DNA of 64,000 bases from Dactylonectria macrodidyma. Its lineage: Eukaryota > Ascomycota > Sordariomycetes > Hypocreales > Nectriaceae. The translations under genes and the position numbers were made by a program. The stretch lies in contig JAGMUV010000039.1 in the NCBI GenBank assembly GCA_020744425.1, positions 62,001 through 126,000 of the forward strand, read 5' to 3'. A model generated the notes under the pieces. The model made no database searches. It was not told where the DNA came from and saw only the letters and a list, made by a program, of their open reading frames with translations. This document shows positions 10,597 through 23,289 of this stretch, piece by piece. Positions within the stretch are counted from its first letter, which is position 1, and each line of letters begins with the position of its first letter.

Positions 10597-11883
10597 TTAC
10601 AGTAGACCCCCTGAGTCTCTTGGGGCGGGGTTGTTCGAACTTGGCTGAGACGATGGAGATGCGGAGATTGCGGGCCTTTTGTTCTGAGATGGAGTAACGG
10701 GTTGTTGGGATGCACCTCCCTGCGGCGATTGTGATGATTGTGACCGTGGCTGTTGCACCTGTGAAGATTTCTTTGAGGGAGACTTGAACATAGACCTCAC
10801 TGCTGCGAAGCCGCCAGCTTGGGATGGGCCAGGTTCGGTTTTAGAGGGGGGGACTGTGTTAACGGCAGGTGCAGGTGGGGTGCTCTTGTCCGGAAACGTC
10901 CAAGAGTCGGGAACGACAATGAAAACATAGTCCTTCTCATCAACTGTAGGGGCAGCTACCATAAGACTATGGTCAAGCAGGCCAACAATCTTGCCGACGC
11001 AGTTGAAGGGAACACCTGGAACAAACTGTGTATCTTTCCTATCTGCCATCTTCTTGCAGAGGAGAGAGAATGGCAAAGCGCGAATAGGAAAGAGAATAAA
11101 AACTTGAAAGGGGTGGAAGCCTTTGAAGGGGCTCTTTGATGGCTGACCCGGCGTGATGTAGGTACAGCACTGGATAAATGCACAGCATCTCAGCTGGGCA
11201 TCATCCAACAGCGGGACAGAGTCCTTGATCAAGTGGGTTTGACCTGTCCCGAGAACCTGCCCTGTCAAAGAAACAACCGGTTGGATAAGTGGAAAGACCT
11301 CACTATTGCAAAGAGCTCGTGGGTCAATGCTGATAGTTACATTAGTGGCAAGCGCGATAGTGGAACTCGAGCTAGGGGGAAATGATAAGTCTGCTTACGC
11401 TTGGTATCCAAAGTCGCGTATGAGAACAACTGGAACCTTGTACACTTCGCCGTCACCATCTTCATCGGTGAAAACATCAGGCTCCCGCAGCACCCACTCC
11501 AGTGCGTAGGGGTGTACTTTGCCAGTGAAATGGAACCACTGATTCTGCCACTCCGATTCAACAATCTGCTGGTTATAGACAGAGAGGTTGAGACTAAAGT
11601 AAATCGGCAGTGGATCAGGGGATCGACACCCTTCAGGACGCAGCACAGAATATTCAGGCAGTGCCATATAGGGAGGGGGTGGAAGAAAAACCCTGCCAAG
11701 AGCTTCAACATTAAGGCTCTTTATAAGTTGTTCATCTGATGTAGGAAACCGCGTTGGGGTATCCAGCTGACCAAAAAAAGACATGGTCATATCACTACCA
11801 AGGTTTTTCGGAGAGTCATGAGGCATGCGCGGAGGGAGATGGCCGCTAAGAGTGGAATTTGAGGTAGAAGTAGATGAAGACAT
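10597..11883 (-). CDS. Helitron-borne 405-residue protein, function unknown
   Basis: Two exons (11883-11399 and 11329-10597, intron 11330-11398) give 405 residues. The start ATG at 11883 begins MSSSTSTSNSTLSGHLPPRM. The first half has a block FTGKVHPYALEWVLREPDVF. The second half has a Cys-containing block LRCCAFIQCCTYITPGQPSK and a beta-strand-rich stretch FNCVGKIVGLLDHSLMVAAP, followed by a low-complexity tail of Ser, Gln and Pro. I do not recognise the family. The strand-rich middle could be an OB-like fold, and OB-fold RPA-like proteins accompany Rep-helicase in plant Helitrons, but this is a guess. It is transcribed away from the Rep-helicase gene across a 1.4-kb spacer, and it is missing from the 2.8-kb derivative next door. 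Confidence 0.65.
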
Positions 11884-11944
11884 GATATATTGAACTAGCA
11901 AATGTTTCCCAAATTTTTTTGGGAAGAGCAGTTAAGATTACGAC

Positions 11945-11947
<3 letters not shown>

Positions 11948-11988
<41 letters not shown>
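11948..11988 (+). repeat. GA microsatellite
   Basis: About 20 GA dinucleotides upstream of the divergent Helitron gene. The matching position in the derivative copy (about 24352) has a much shorter run. Confidence 0.95.
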
Positions 11989-11990
<2 letters not shown>

Positions 11991-12563
11991 ATTGTAAGAT
12001 AAGCCTGTAAGATTGGCATGCAAATGTACAGAACAAAGAAGAAACACATCTGATATTTCTAATCGATTAAATGATATAGTATATACAATGCGAAGATTGA
12101 TATCACTTGGTAAAGATACTGTATTTCATTGCGCAGCTCGGATTTGGCATCGCCGATATCCATCCAACATTTTCAGCCAAGAGCTACTATCCCTGCCGAT
12201 GTGGATACTCGCACAATTGAATTGATCAATTAAGATAGATGGCGAACAGACCTGCATTTTCCATGAGTACAAAGGATTGGCCAAAACGTCAGCACATGTC
12301 GCCGATCGCAGTAAAGCATCTTGAGGTAAGCACCTTGATCCCTGTCAAGTGGATACTTGCACAGCGGAATTGATCAATCAACGTAGTTGTTGAACAGAAT
12401 TGCTTCTTCTATGATTACAAAGGATTGACTAAGAAATTAATGCATGAAAAAAAGAAAAAAAAAGAAAGTATGAGAGCTGAGCAGTATTTGATAGGTAGAT
12501 GAAATAACGTGGTGTGTATTATATCAATCACATAAGTGTCCATTGATGTTACCATTACAACGA

Positions 12564-12915
12564 AAGAGGGTGAAGGGATATTCTGATCTGTTGGTATATT
12601 AATACTGCAGCGACTATATGAATAAGAGGGTAGAGGAATATGATGCTGTATTGGTATACTGGTGTAATAGCATTCCGACTAGATAATAGGATGAATAATC
12701 AATCCTGATGTTATTAATGTTATAGGAATAAGAGGGTGTAGGAGTATGATGCTCTACTGGTATACCGGTGTGATGATGCTCCGGGGGGATGATGGGATGA
12801 ATAATCAAGCACAGAAGTTAATCATCACGAAAGTAAGAGGGTGGAGGAATATGATGCTCTATTGGTATACCGGCGTGATGATGCTCCGAGTAGATGACGG
12901 GATGAATAATCAAGT
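12564..12915 (+). repeat. About 105-bp minisatellite between the two divergent Helitron genes
   Basis: The word aagaggg recurs at 12564, 12624, 12730 and 12835. The last three define units of about 105 bp sharing gaatatgatgctctattgg, ggtataccgg and gggatgaataatcaa. The first unit is shortened. The array is in the shared upstream region of the minus-strand gene and the Rep-helicase gene and is absent from the derivative element. Confidence 0.8.
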
Positions 12916-15900
12916 CGGATATTGGGATGAAATTGGAAGAGTAAGGAAGACCATGGTGGGATAGAGCTATCTTTTATTGGTAGGGGGTTAAGATAATGAC
13001 GATAGAGGATATTGTCATATAGTTTGATAGGTATAATAGAGATAAAGATGACGTGGGAGTATCGGGATAGAATCGGATCAAGAGCAGAGTAGGACAGGTT
13101 GGTGTGGGAGAATCGATCTCTGCCCCAGAATGTACCGATCACAAAACAGCATTGTGAATGGCATCAACCTTTATCGTTCATATTTATAATGCTATTTGGC
13201 TTAATACACATGATTACGCACTCTAAGAATACACTACATACACTATGTTGTAATGGATTCGCCATTATCTGCTCTACTTGAAAGATTGCGTGGTCCAACG
13301 CCTGGCAGCACACTCAGCAGTCTCGGGCTGAAGACGTACAATGATATCTCTGGTGCGGCAAACTCGAATATAAACGCAACACCAAGAGAATCGCATTCTA
13401 CTGTCCAACCAAGCACACCCGATCGTGTTCCGGATGTCCAGGCTGTGGGCCCGGCATTAAAGAGGTCACACCCTACTGTGGAACCGAGTACACTTGGTGA
13501 TATTCCAGAAACCGTACCTATAGACCCGGCACTAGAGGGATCACAATCAACTGGCCAAGCAAGCAAAGCAGGTAATCACCAAAGATACGAATCAAGTGCA
13601 AGTCAAATCGACAATGCCAATGCGCAAACACAGGCAGCAGGAAACTGGATGAGTCGGCCACCACCAGGGAGCACGACGCCGATACAAGTGCCTCCAAGAA
13701 AAAGAGGTAGACCGCGAGGTTCTCGTGTACCAAGGCAGAGAGATGTTCGAGAAGGAAATCGGGTGCGGGAACACCAGCCAAGTGCATACCAAGCCGACAC
13801 CATCAATACTCAAGTACAGGTACCTGAAAGCTGGATGAGTCGACCGCCGCCAAGGAGTACGACACAAATACAATCGTCCCCAAGATCAAGAGGCAAACCG
13901 CGAACTTCTCGTGCATCAAGACGGAAAGATGCCCGGGAAAGAAACTGGCGGCAAAGGAGACAAACCCAACAGCAAAGACCACTGGTTGCCGTTGGGACCC
14001 CTCCAGCCGGTTTCCAGTTGCCATCTAATGCTCCACGACGTCAGAAAATGAGATCGCAACAAGCACAGCAACTAAAACCTGCAGAGGATAAACTGGATCG
14101 ACGTGGATGTATGGCAAGACTGAGGTTTCAAGATGGCCAACAAGAACTTGGCGCCAAGCGTAAGGCTGATCAACACGGACAAGAACAAAACCAAAGGCAA
14201 AATCGAAGACGGGTTGAGAACAGCAACCTTGAAGAGCAAACCCAGGCATTAGAGAGGGTCATTGAGCATCTGGAAGATGAATTTACAGAGAAGGAGAGAA
14301 TATCCTACACAAAGGATTGGCGTAAGTCGGTCCCCCGTGAGAGGAACATATCCACAGTCATGGATTTTTATCAAGCATTTCACAACATCGACACCCTACC
14401 CATACACACATGCATGATATGCTATCAGAAGATCAGCACCATGGAGATAAAAGAGCTTAGCTGGGAAGAGTGGACAAATAGCGCAGCGATGAAGAGCTGC
14501 CGCACATATTCATGTCCAGATTGCTTCCCTGTTGGCAAGGCTATACGGAGCTGCGAAAACTGTGCAATGAAGATCCGCGAATGCACTATGGCGCGGGGCG
14601 GGAACTTGCATCAAGCACTTGGTTGCGAGCACATGTACCCGGATGCTCTCAGAGACTTGACATTGATTGAGGAGAAGCTGATTGCACTCAACACCCATTT
14701 CGGCTTCATTGCAAGAATCAAAGTGACAAAAAGCACCAAACAGAGTACGGCGTATGCACGCCATGTAAAGGGCCATATAACTGTGTTTCCAAACAGTGTT
14801 CAAGACTTGGTTACCACAGTACTACCACATCCGCTTCTACAATCTTTGGAGGACATCCATATATCCTGGCATGGGCCGCAGAGACCAGCCCCCAGCGATC
14901 TATCCAAGTTGCTCTCAGTCCGGCGAGGGGCTGTGGAACGGGCGCTGCTTTGGCTAAAAGAATTTAACCCCCACTATCGGCATATCCAAATCGACAAAGC
15001 TGAGTTGGATAGTTGGGGAGAGCCGGCGCACGGGGTTCCGAGCAAGATCTATGACAGGATAGAGAGAGATGAACCATCGGCATGGGAAAAAACGCGAACA
15101 GCGCATATTGTGCCCCCAGCAGAACGTGGAATGGATGACATCGAGCCCCAGTCACTCGAACAGATTGTGGACGGGCTGGGCAGAGCGTATGATGAGAATG
15201 AGGTAAGTTACGACGAGGATCAGCAGCTCTACGACGAGCGCACTAGGGAGGAGCTCGAGTATGAGGGCATGGGAAGCTTTCTTGATGAGATTCTTGCATC
15301 TGGTATGTTTCCACTGGATACAGCACCGCGAGCGACCGATGCCGATAAGCTGCAATTTGCCATTGATACAATCAGAGGTGGACAGACAAATGCGCAGGCA
15401 CAGCCGCCCAACCCGCCGGCTGGGAGCGCGCAGGGTTCGCACCTTCAGCCATACATTCACATTTCAAGAGGCAATGAGTTTGCAGATGTCAATGATCTCT
15501 GGCATCTTGCAAAAGCATTTCCGACACTATTCCCGTTCGGTTTCGGTGGGCCACGGTGTAAGGAAGAGATGGAATCGGACCTGTGGCAGAACAGTGTCCA
15601 GCTCACAGGTCATGTCCGTGATAGAGACAGTATTGGAGAGGGTGGGGAGGGTGGAGAGGATGCGACTCCGCCAACACGTAACCTCGGACTTCACGCATGG
15701 ATGCAGAAAGTGCTGCAACGACATGGTGGTCGCTTTGCCAATCATCCGGCATTTTCATTCCTAGTCTTCAACATAGAGGTTCGGTCTAGGAATAGAGGAG
15801 TAAGTATGGTGAGCGTGCGACGGAACGATTTTCCTGAGGTGGAGAGGATCATTCAGTCGTTAACACTAGAGAGACTGGCGGAAGTGCAAAAGGAGTTAGA

Positions 15901-17804
15901 GGCTGGCGGGAGCACCCGAGATGAAGATATCAAAAAGCTCCTGCGATACATTTCATACTTTGGCTACAAACAGGCCATGTCGCAGGAGTCGCGGCTAGCC
16001 ATGCGCAGAAAGATTAAAGCGCTCATCATCAGATACGGTATACCGGCGATTTGGTTTACGCTGAACCCTAATGACATTACGAACCCGGTAAAACTACGTC
16101 TGGCGGCATACCGAAAGGAGGACAAGGCTGGCGCGGAAGCAACCCTGCTTCGGGCCCTTCAGGATAGGTATGAGAGAGTGAAGCTGGCGATAACTGACCC
16201 CATAAGCTCTGCCATCTTCTTCCACCGCGAAGTAGAGATGTTCTTTGAGCATTACGTCAAGGTTGGGGAGGAATCTGTGTTTGGTCGGATTGGACAGTAT
16301 TTTGGCGCTGTCGAGACCAACGAACGCGGTGCTCTTCATGTCCATGGTTTGCTATGGCTCGAAGGGAACTTGGAGCTCGGGGAGTTCATCGGTGCTCATG
16401 GAAACAGGGAGGATGATGAGAGTGCGGCGATGGAACGGGAAGGAATCCTGAAATATGTCGATTCTGTCTTTACCGAGGTATGTGCACCCATATATCCATA
16501 ACCAAAGGCCAACGTAGGTCGGAAGCTAAACTATTATCTAGGACCTGGACGAAACCGCTGCCTTTAGTGAGGAGAGCGAGACTAGGGTAGTTTACGACAA
16601 CATATCTCACTTGATGGTCGATACGGGGCGCTTCTCTGAACAGTTTGACGATGAAGCCCACTTTTGCGCGGGCAGGGTCCAGATGCATGTCCACACTGCA
16701 ACTTGTGTCAAATACTCCCACAACAAGGAGGGAGAAAAGAAGCCCACGTGTCGATTCCATGCGCCTTGGAAGCTCTTTACGAAAAGCGAATTTGGCGCGG
16801 ATGGTATACTTCGGCTCCAACGCTCACATCCCATGATCAACCGATGGAACAAGTCAATGGCGGTTGGGCTGCGGCACAATCACGACATCTCCTTCATCGG
16901 AACCCAAACAAAGACAATGGCGCTGATATACTACTTGACAAACTACGCCACAAAAATCGAAGATCCGATCTGGAAGAGAGTGGCCATAGCAGCAGAGCTC
17001 TTTCCGAGTATCAGCACAACCAGCGCCGTCGGGCTTGGTGCAACAACTGCAAACTACGAAGCCAAGGCAAATATAAACCGCCAGTATCTGATGAGAATCG
17101 CAAACAGAATATTCACCGAGAGGCCATTATCGCAGGTGGAGGTAATTGCGCACTTCTTGGATTACCCAAGTGAGTTCTCGAGTACCAAACAATGGTCATA
17201 TGTGAATATGACAATGATATACTGGGCAATACTCCGACGCTGGCCGTATCTCCAGCAATGCAGTCGCACTTTAGGCGACGACGATGATCGACCTGTCGAG
17301 AGCACAGGTGGCAATGGCAACGGCAACGACGCAGAAGCCAGCGCGGAGAGGGTCTTGGTGGGAAGCGATGGCAAGAAGCTACCATACATTGAAGCCTACC
17401 ACCACCGTGGAGAGGTGCTGCAGACATTATGCTTCTATGACTACATGCCGATTGTTACATTACAAAAGAGCATAGATCCATCTTCCAAGGAGTTGGTGAA
17501 GATAGAATTTGAAAGGAACTGGAAGCCGGGAAGGGACTGGGTGCAGGTTCTAAGACCCCCGGGGAAGTATGCAGTGCCATGCATGAACGGCTTTCTCGAT
17601 ATGGACTTTGATATTGACACAAACGCAGACAGATACCGCAGGTAAGCACAAGCCATAGAACAGGTGGGACGGATAAACGAGGAGCATACACTAATATTAG
17701 CACCAGAGCTGCAGTACAGCACCTCGCACTCTTTGTGCCATGGGAGAAGTTCACTACAGCAGCATCAGGCGATATTAATGAAATCTGGGAAGATTGGAGA
17801 CGGC

Positions 17805-20800
17805 CAAGGCTCGAACCCACTACACTGTAAATCCACGTGGACCACATATAAGTGGCCCATCTCTATTACATCCACTTGTCGGCGCTCAGATTACGTAATA
17901 ATCCACTACACTTGGACACGAAAGTGGATGTAATGGAGTGGATTTAGGTGGATTTAGGTATAGTGGGATATTCCCTGACCCTGCATGGTTCATAGTACTT
18001 ATTTTTGTATATGACTGCCCATTAAATCGAGGTACCTGGACCCAAGTTAGCCGAGGTCGATCACCCCTACAGCTAATCTAATAATATTGACGAGAAACTA
18101 CCCCTATTGAGTGCGTTTTCTACAGATTTCCTGCTTTGTTTTTGCCAAAAAAAAAATTTGATGTTAGCCAACCAGCCAGGCCAACCAGGCCAACAGCAGC
18201 AGCTCGAAGACCGTCTTTTTCGCCATTTCAGAGGCTGGAATTGGTCAGAACGCGCTCGTGATACTAGCTCTTGGCTGTGGGACTTTGGCTATGATATTCA
18301 ACGTTATGGCTTACGCAAATGGGCTTGTAAGGACTGTATCCTCGGAAATCGTCCCATTATCGCGAGTTTTACCTCTTCAGGTCTCCAGAACGCGGCAAAT
18401 CATCTATGGCGTGAGCATAAAACACCAGCACTAGAGGGAGAGAAAAAGAGCATAGTACAGCTTAAATCCGAAGGCGCACTGAAATCGAACCAGCCGACTA
18501 TTGCCTCTGTTTTGAAACTGGACGTCAACAGGCCTACGGAACAGAATATCGCGAATAGCTTCATCTCACGCTTTGATAAGCAACATTTTCAGCGTATGCT
18601 AGTCGAGTTAATCGTCAGTAGTAACCAGTCATTTTCCTTCGCCGAGAACCCCATCCTCTGCGAAATCTTCGACTATTTGAGTCCCTCCGTTTCTATCCAA
18701 CACGCTAACTTGACTGCCACGGCTGTCCGATATAAGATCATTCAAGAGTATAACCGCCACAAGCAGACGGTTATCGAGGTGCTGAGGAACTCCCCTGGAG
18801 CCCTTCATATTTCATTTGATGGCTGGACGTCTCGAAATAAGCTTGCCCTCTACGGTATTGCTTGTTTTTTCAGAGACGAGAAGAATCGGCCATGCAAAAT
18901 CATGATTGGAGTTCCAGAGGCTCATCGTCACTTCGGCTCAACGATCGGTGGGGAGGTTCTCGACGTCCTACACACTCTTGGCGTGGGTCTAGAGAAGGTT
19001 GGCTATTTTACGCTCGATAATGTAGAAAATAACGATACTGCCATGGAGGTCATTGGTGCTGAACTTGGGTTCGATGGCCGACTGCGCTGAGGACGCTGTA
19101 TTGGCCACACAATTAACTTGTCAGCTAAGGCGCTCTTATTTGGCAAAAACGCCGACGCGTTCGAGAAGCAATTGTCAGGCGCAGAAGCGTTATCTGATAC
19201 TGAATACGCTCAATGGCGCAAAAAAGGACCAGTTGGCAAGTTACACAATATCGTAGTTGATGTGCGTATTAGCCACCGGCTGATTTACTTGTTCAAGGAG
19301 GTCCAGAGGGTAAGCGGTTTAACTAAATCCTATTCGTCTTATATTAACTCGGTATATTTAATAGGATGAAATTAATCGCGCCACTACTTTTAAACTCCGA
19401 TCGAAGAAACCACTCAAGCTAATTATCGATAACGACACGCGTTGGCTGTCATAACTCTACATGATCCGCAGGGCTCTACGGTTGAAAACCTCTATCGAAC
19501 TCCTACTGATCAAGTATAAGGCGCAATGGGAGGACGAAAATCGGTCTAAAAAGACTGGCCAAGTGATACAAGCTAAGTTGGCGAAAAAACCACGCATCCT
19601 CCGAGACGAGAATCAGCTAACGGACAAAGACTGGGAGGTTCTTTACCATTTGGAGGCTATTCTGACTGTTTTTGAGACCGTGGTAAAGATGCTTGAGGGT
19701 GATGGACATAGCCGCAGGCGTAAGCAAGGCTGGACTGGCTCCTATGGCAATATCTGGGATGTGGTGCTTGGCTATGAGTTGCTGCTTAACACACTGGAAG
19801 AATATAAGCAGCTTGCTGCTGATTTTCCTGATCCAGAGCACTTCCGCATCGGAATCAACCTTGCTTGGGATAAGCTGGATGAATATTATCGGCGGCTGGA
19901 TGAGACGCCCATCTACTATGCGGCTATGGCGCTCCATCCAGCTTATCGTTGGGACTGGTTTGATGAAACGTGGGCTCATAAGCCTAGCTGGGTTGAAAAG
20001 GCAAAAGAGATGGTTGCCGACGTCTGGCTGTCCGATTACGCTCGTCTCGAGGTTAGAACCAGCAGCAGCAGAGGCGACGACGAGCCACCAGCAAAAAGAC
20101 CTCGGTTTTTCAATCCCTTCGAGAAGAACAGTCGTCTGCCAAGCTCAATACCAGCCTACGCAGCAGCTATTGTGGGTGACGAGTACCAAGCGTGGCAGAC
20201 GGATCGTGACGCCAGCGATGGCAACGTTCGTGATCCAATTGGTTACTGGATCACTAAGCAAGGCAGATATCCTCGGTTATCCAGGATGGCCTTGGACTTC
20301 CTGACGATCCAGCCGATGTCAGCTGAGTGTGAGAGGTTATTTTTAGCTGCTGGTAAGATGGTCTCGGGGTTGCGTACGAACCTAGATGCTGAGATTATCG
20401 CCATTTGTTAGGTCTTACGCTCTTGGTACCGTGCTGGCCTTATTAAGGACCTGGATCCATTGCTTAAGTCATACTTCGAAAGTAAGCTGGATGCTGGCTG
20501 TGGGACTCTAAGCGATGACGAGCTGGCTCTTGCTGAGTCAAAATGGCTATTCGAGGGCGAGGACAGCGCCAGTGAGGTTGACGATTCATCATAGCAGCAA
20601 GAGGCTGAAGAGTTAGTGTCAACCTCTGAAAGTGAGGCTGAATAGGCGTTGACGAGGTTGTGAATAGCCTCAAAAGTCCACTTACAAAAATCCACTTATA
20701 AATCCACGTGTACATCCATTCCACTCCGGTCGAAAGTGTGCTACATCCACTTTGTAATTGCCTAAAAATGGTCCATCCACTCTACTTGGTCCAAAAGTGG

Positions 20801-20826
20801 AGTGGATGTAGTGGTTTCGAGCCTTG
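17805..20826 (+). mobile_element. hAT element, family 1, copy 1 (3,022 bp)
   Basis: Terminal inverted repeats start caaggctcgaa at the left and end ttcgagccttg at the right. The flanking 8-bp target duplication GAGACGGC is perfect (17797-17804 and 20827-20834). Many short gtggat/atccac words lie inside both ends, as is usual for hAT transposase-binding regions. The insertion disrupts the Helitron Rep-helicase. The transposase is broken by four in-frame stops, all explained by C-to-T changes relative to the copy at 61976-64000. Confidence 0.95.
18161..20645 (+). pseudogene. hAT transposase, family 1, with four nonsense mutations
   Basis: The likely ATG is at 18161. An N-terminal BED-type zinc finger (CKDCILGNRP ... 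HLWREHK) is followed by the catalytic core with the block HISFDGWTSRNKLALYGI and the C-terminal hAT dimerisation domain MSAECERLFLAAGKMVSGL. A 55-nt intron fits at 19310-19364. Stops are TGA at 19088, TAA at 19452, TAG at 20409 and TAG at 20592. At each position the copy at 61976-64000 has CGA, CAA, CAG and CAG. Other differences from that copy are also mostly CpA to TpA on the coding strand, the mark of RIP. The element can no longer make a full transposase but keeps good ends. Confidence 0.93.
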
Positions 20827-23289
20827 GAGACGGCGACTCCCCAAAAGACTCCAGACTATCGCAGGCAACATCCAGTTCTTGAAGCGATCAGCGGAAGATG
20901 CGCGGCGAGATGCAAAGCAGTGGGCGGCTGCGGGGGACGACGCCGTTTTGGATGATATCGACGCTATGGGGTATGATCTCCAAGATCCTACAGGCCCAGT
21001 AAAAGCATATCGCCCAGACCAAGTTGGCCAGCTTGGCCGATTGATTGAGACAGTACGAGGTGCTACAGCCCCTAACCAGGTGACCGCTGGTTCGGAGCAT
21101 CTTTTGCAGATGCTAGATCAGCTCCGCGAAGTTCAAGCAGATATCACCGACTTTGCGGATGATGTCGAGACTGTCGCTTCCGCAGAGAACCCAGAGCAGT
21201 ACCAGCCAGCCATGGTAGCCAGGAGCGAGCTCCCAACGCAACGTCAGCTTAGAGGGATCAAGAGCAAGCAGGATCAAGCTGACAAGGAAATTGTGAAAAG
21301 AATCCAAGGCACTGATGGAGCTCAGATTACGCAAATCACAGTTGCCGGCGCAGAAGCATCACTGAACCATACCTTCGCGGGCGCGGGAGAAGATATTATA
21401 GAAATGTCAGAAACAGACACCCGGAACACCCCAAGACCCAGTGCCAGGGTCGCCTTTGGACCGTCGGCAACATTCCTCCATGCCGGTCGGGAGATTGCAA
21501 GGAGGTTCACCTTGAACGAGCGGCAGGAAATTGCCTTCCTTTTAGTGTGTCGCCATCTCGATACCATCCCGGACGAAGATAACGAGGATGATTTCGATAG
21601 CAGTAATGTCGAGAACAATGATAACGCACAACTATGCGAGTTCCTGGGTGGGGAGGGCGGCACCGGGAAGTCCAGGGTCATCGAGGCGTTGGCGGAATTG
21701 TTCGCTAGCAAAGACGTATCGCACAGGCTGCTTATGACGGCGACATCGGGGGCCGCAGCAGCGCGGATCAACGGCGTGACTATTCACTCCGCCTGTGGGA
21801 TGCAACCCAACGTATCCGGCAGCAATGCCGACGATGGCAGCACGGTAACCTACGTGGACGGTGATGCTCGAAGAAGATGGAGAGAAAAGTGGCTGCTCAT
21901 CATTGACGAGGTGAGCATGCTGGGCCTCCAGACGCTCTCCGACATCAACAAGCGACTTTGCGCCTCCCGGGGATCGAATCAAGATTTTGGCGGCATCCCA
22001 GTGGTACTACTATCAGGAGATTTTCACCAGTTCCGCCCAGTGCAAAACAAGTCGCTATTGACGCCATGGTCCGCCCTCAGGATTGCGGACGAAATGAGGG
22101 CGCACGCACTCTGGGCTCGATTTACCACCGTCGTTATGCTCACCGAACAGGTGCGCGCAGCGGGGGACCCGCAGCTGCAGCGGCTGCTGACTCGGATCCG
22201 GCAGGGGCAGCAAGACGAGTCCGACATGGAGCTTCTTAATAGCCGGTGCTTCCAGGAAGGTCGAGCCATACCATGGAGCAAGGGCATCACAGTAGTTACA
22301 CCCCTTAACAGCAATAGATGGAGCTTGAACATGGATGCGGTCTTGGCCTTCCAGAGGCACCACCAGAAGCCAGTCCGGATATTTCTACCCCAGCACCGTT
22401 GGGGTAAACCCAATACATTTCCGGTAACGGAGGAGGAAGCTACGCTCATGGCCAGCGTTGGAGATGACAGCAAGATCTGTGTGCCGGCCACGTTCATGTT
22501 CGTGCCTGGTATGCCGGTTGTGGTGACCATGAATATAAACCCAGGCCTCAAGCTCGTGAACGGCGCTAAGTACACAGCGCTAGAAGTTATACCAGACAGC
22601 AAAAGATTCCCAGGCTATCAACTGGCCCCGAATATCATCCTCCACTTTGGACCACCTGCCGGCATCATCCTGTCGTCCGAGTCAACCAAGACGTTCGAAT
22701 TTGATGAAATGCCGCCAGGCACAATCCTGCTTACTCCAACGAGTGCCCAAATACCAATCGAAAAGAACAAGAGGGTCAAGAAGAGGCCTTGGCAGAGGCA
22801 TAATGTGAGCCGCCGAGGACTTCCCTGCACTGCGGCATTCGCATGCACCGATTACAAAATCCAAGGCGAAACCCTCCTCCAGATTGCGCTGGAGCTGCGA
22901 GGAACCGGGACAAAGCTGAATACCAAGACTGGACAACTCGAGCCACGAAAGTGCGATCCATATAGCTTGTATGTGCAGCTATCGCGGTGCAAATCGCTGG
23001 ATGGTATTATATTGCTGTCAAAGGCGCGTGTGGAGGATATAGTCGGGAATAAAATACCACAGGAAATGTTTGATGGCGAGGCTAGGCTAGAGCAATTGTG
23101 CGGGGGAACATTAAATGAGGCCCGGTTATCATTATTGCACCCATGCGCACAATACGAGCAATAATATAGTTTATAATTTAGATAGCGAATCCAAGAAACA
23201 GTCAGGTATGTATTGATTGATAGATGGCGGGTGTTTTGTTCCGATTGCATTGCCCCCGTCGTTCTGGCTCTTTTACGCAGGGGACGATG

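Larger units (their letters stand above)
13253..23164 (+). pseudogene. Helitron Rep-helicase, intact apart from a hAT insertion
   Basis: Exons 13253-16477, 16542-17641 and 17707-17804 continued at 20835-23164 total 6,753 nt (2,250 residues). The N-terminus has AT-hook-like RKRGRPRGS and SRGKPRTSR motifs. A Cys cluster follows (CMICYQ, CPDCF, CENCAMKIREC). The Helitron_like_N/Rep region carries the rolling-circle two-His motif LHVHGLLW (His1029 and His1031) and the Tyr motif YYLTNYATK (Tyr1206 and Tyr1210). The PIF1-type helicase has Walker A GGEGGTGKS (Lys1753), Walker B LLIIDEVSMLGL, motif III VVLLSGDFHQFRPV and the final SLYVQLSRCKSLDG. The only lesion is the hAT element at 17805-20826, lying between the Rep and helicase domains. 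Rep nicks and rejoins Helitron ends; the helicase unwinds the donor strand. Confidence 0.92.

Noticed and set aside
9757..12915. Regular repeats that could suggest a CRISPR array
   Set aside because: Units are contiguous without unique spacers, and the genome is eukaryotic.
13518..15764. Several open frames of 60-170 codons antisense or out of frame within the first exon of the Helitron Rep-helicase
   Set aside because: They are shadows of the real gene; none has motifs, and the sense frame has the conserved Rep and Cys blocks.
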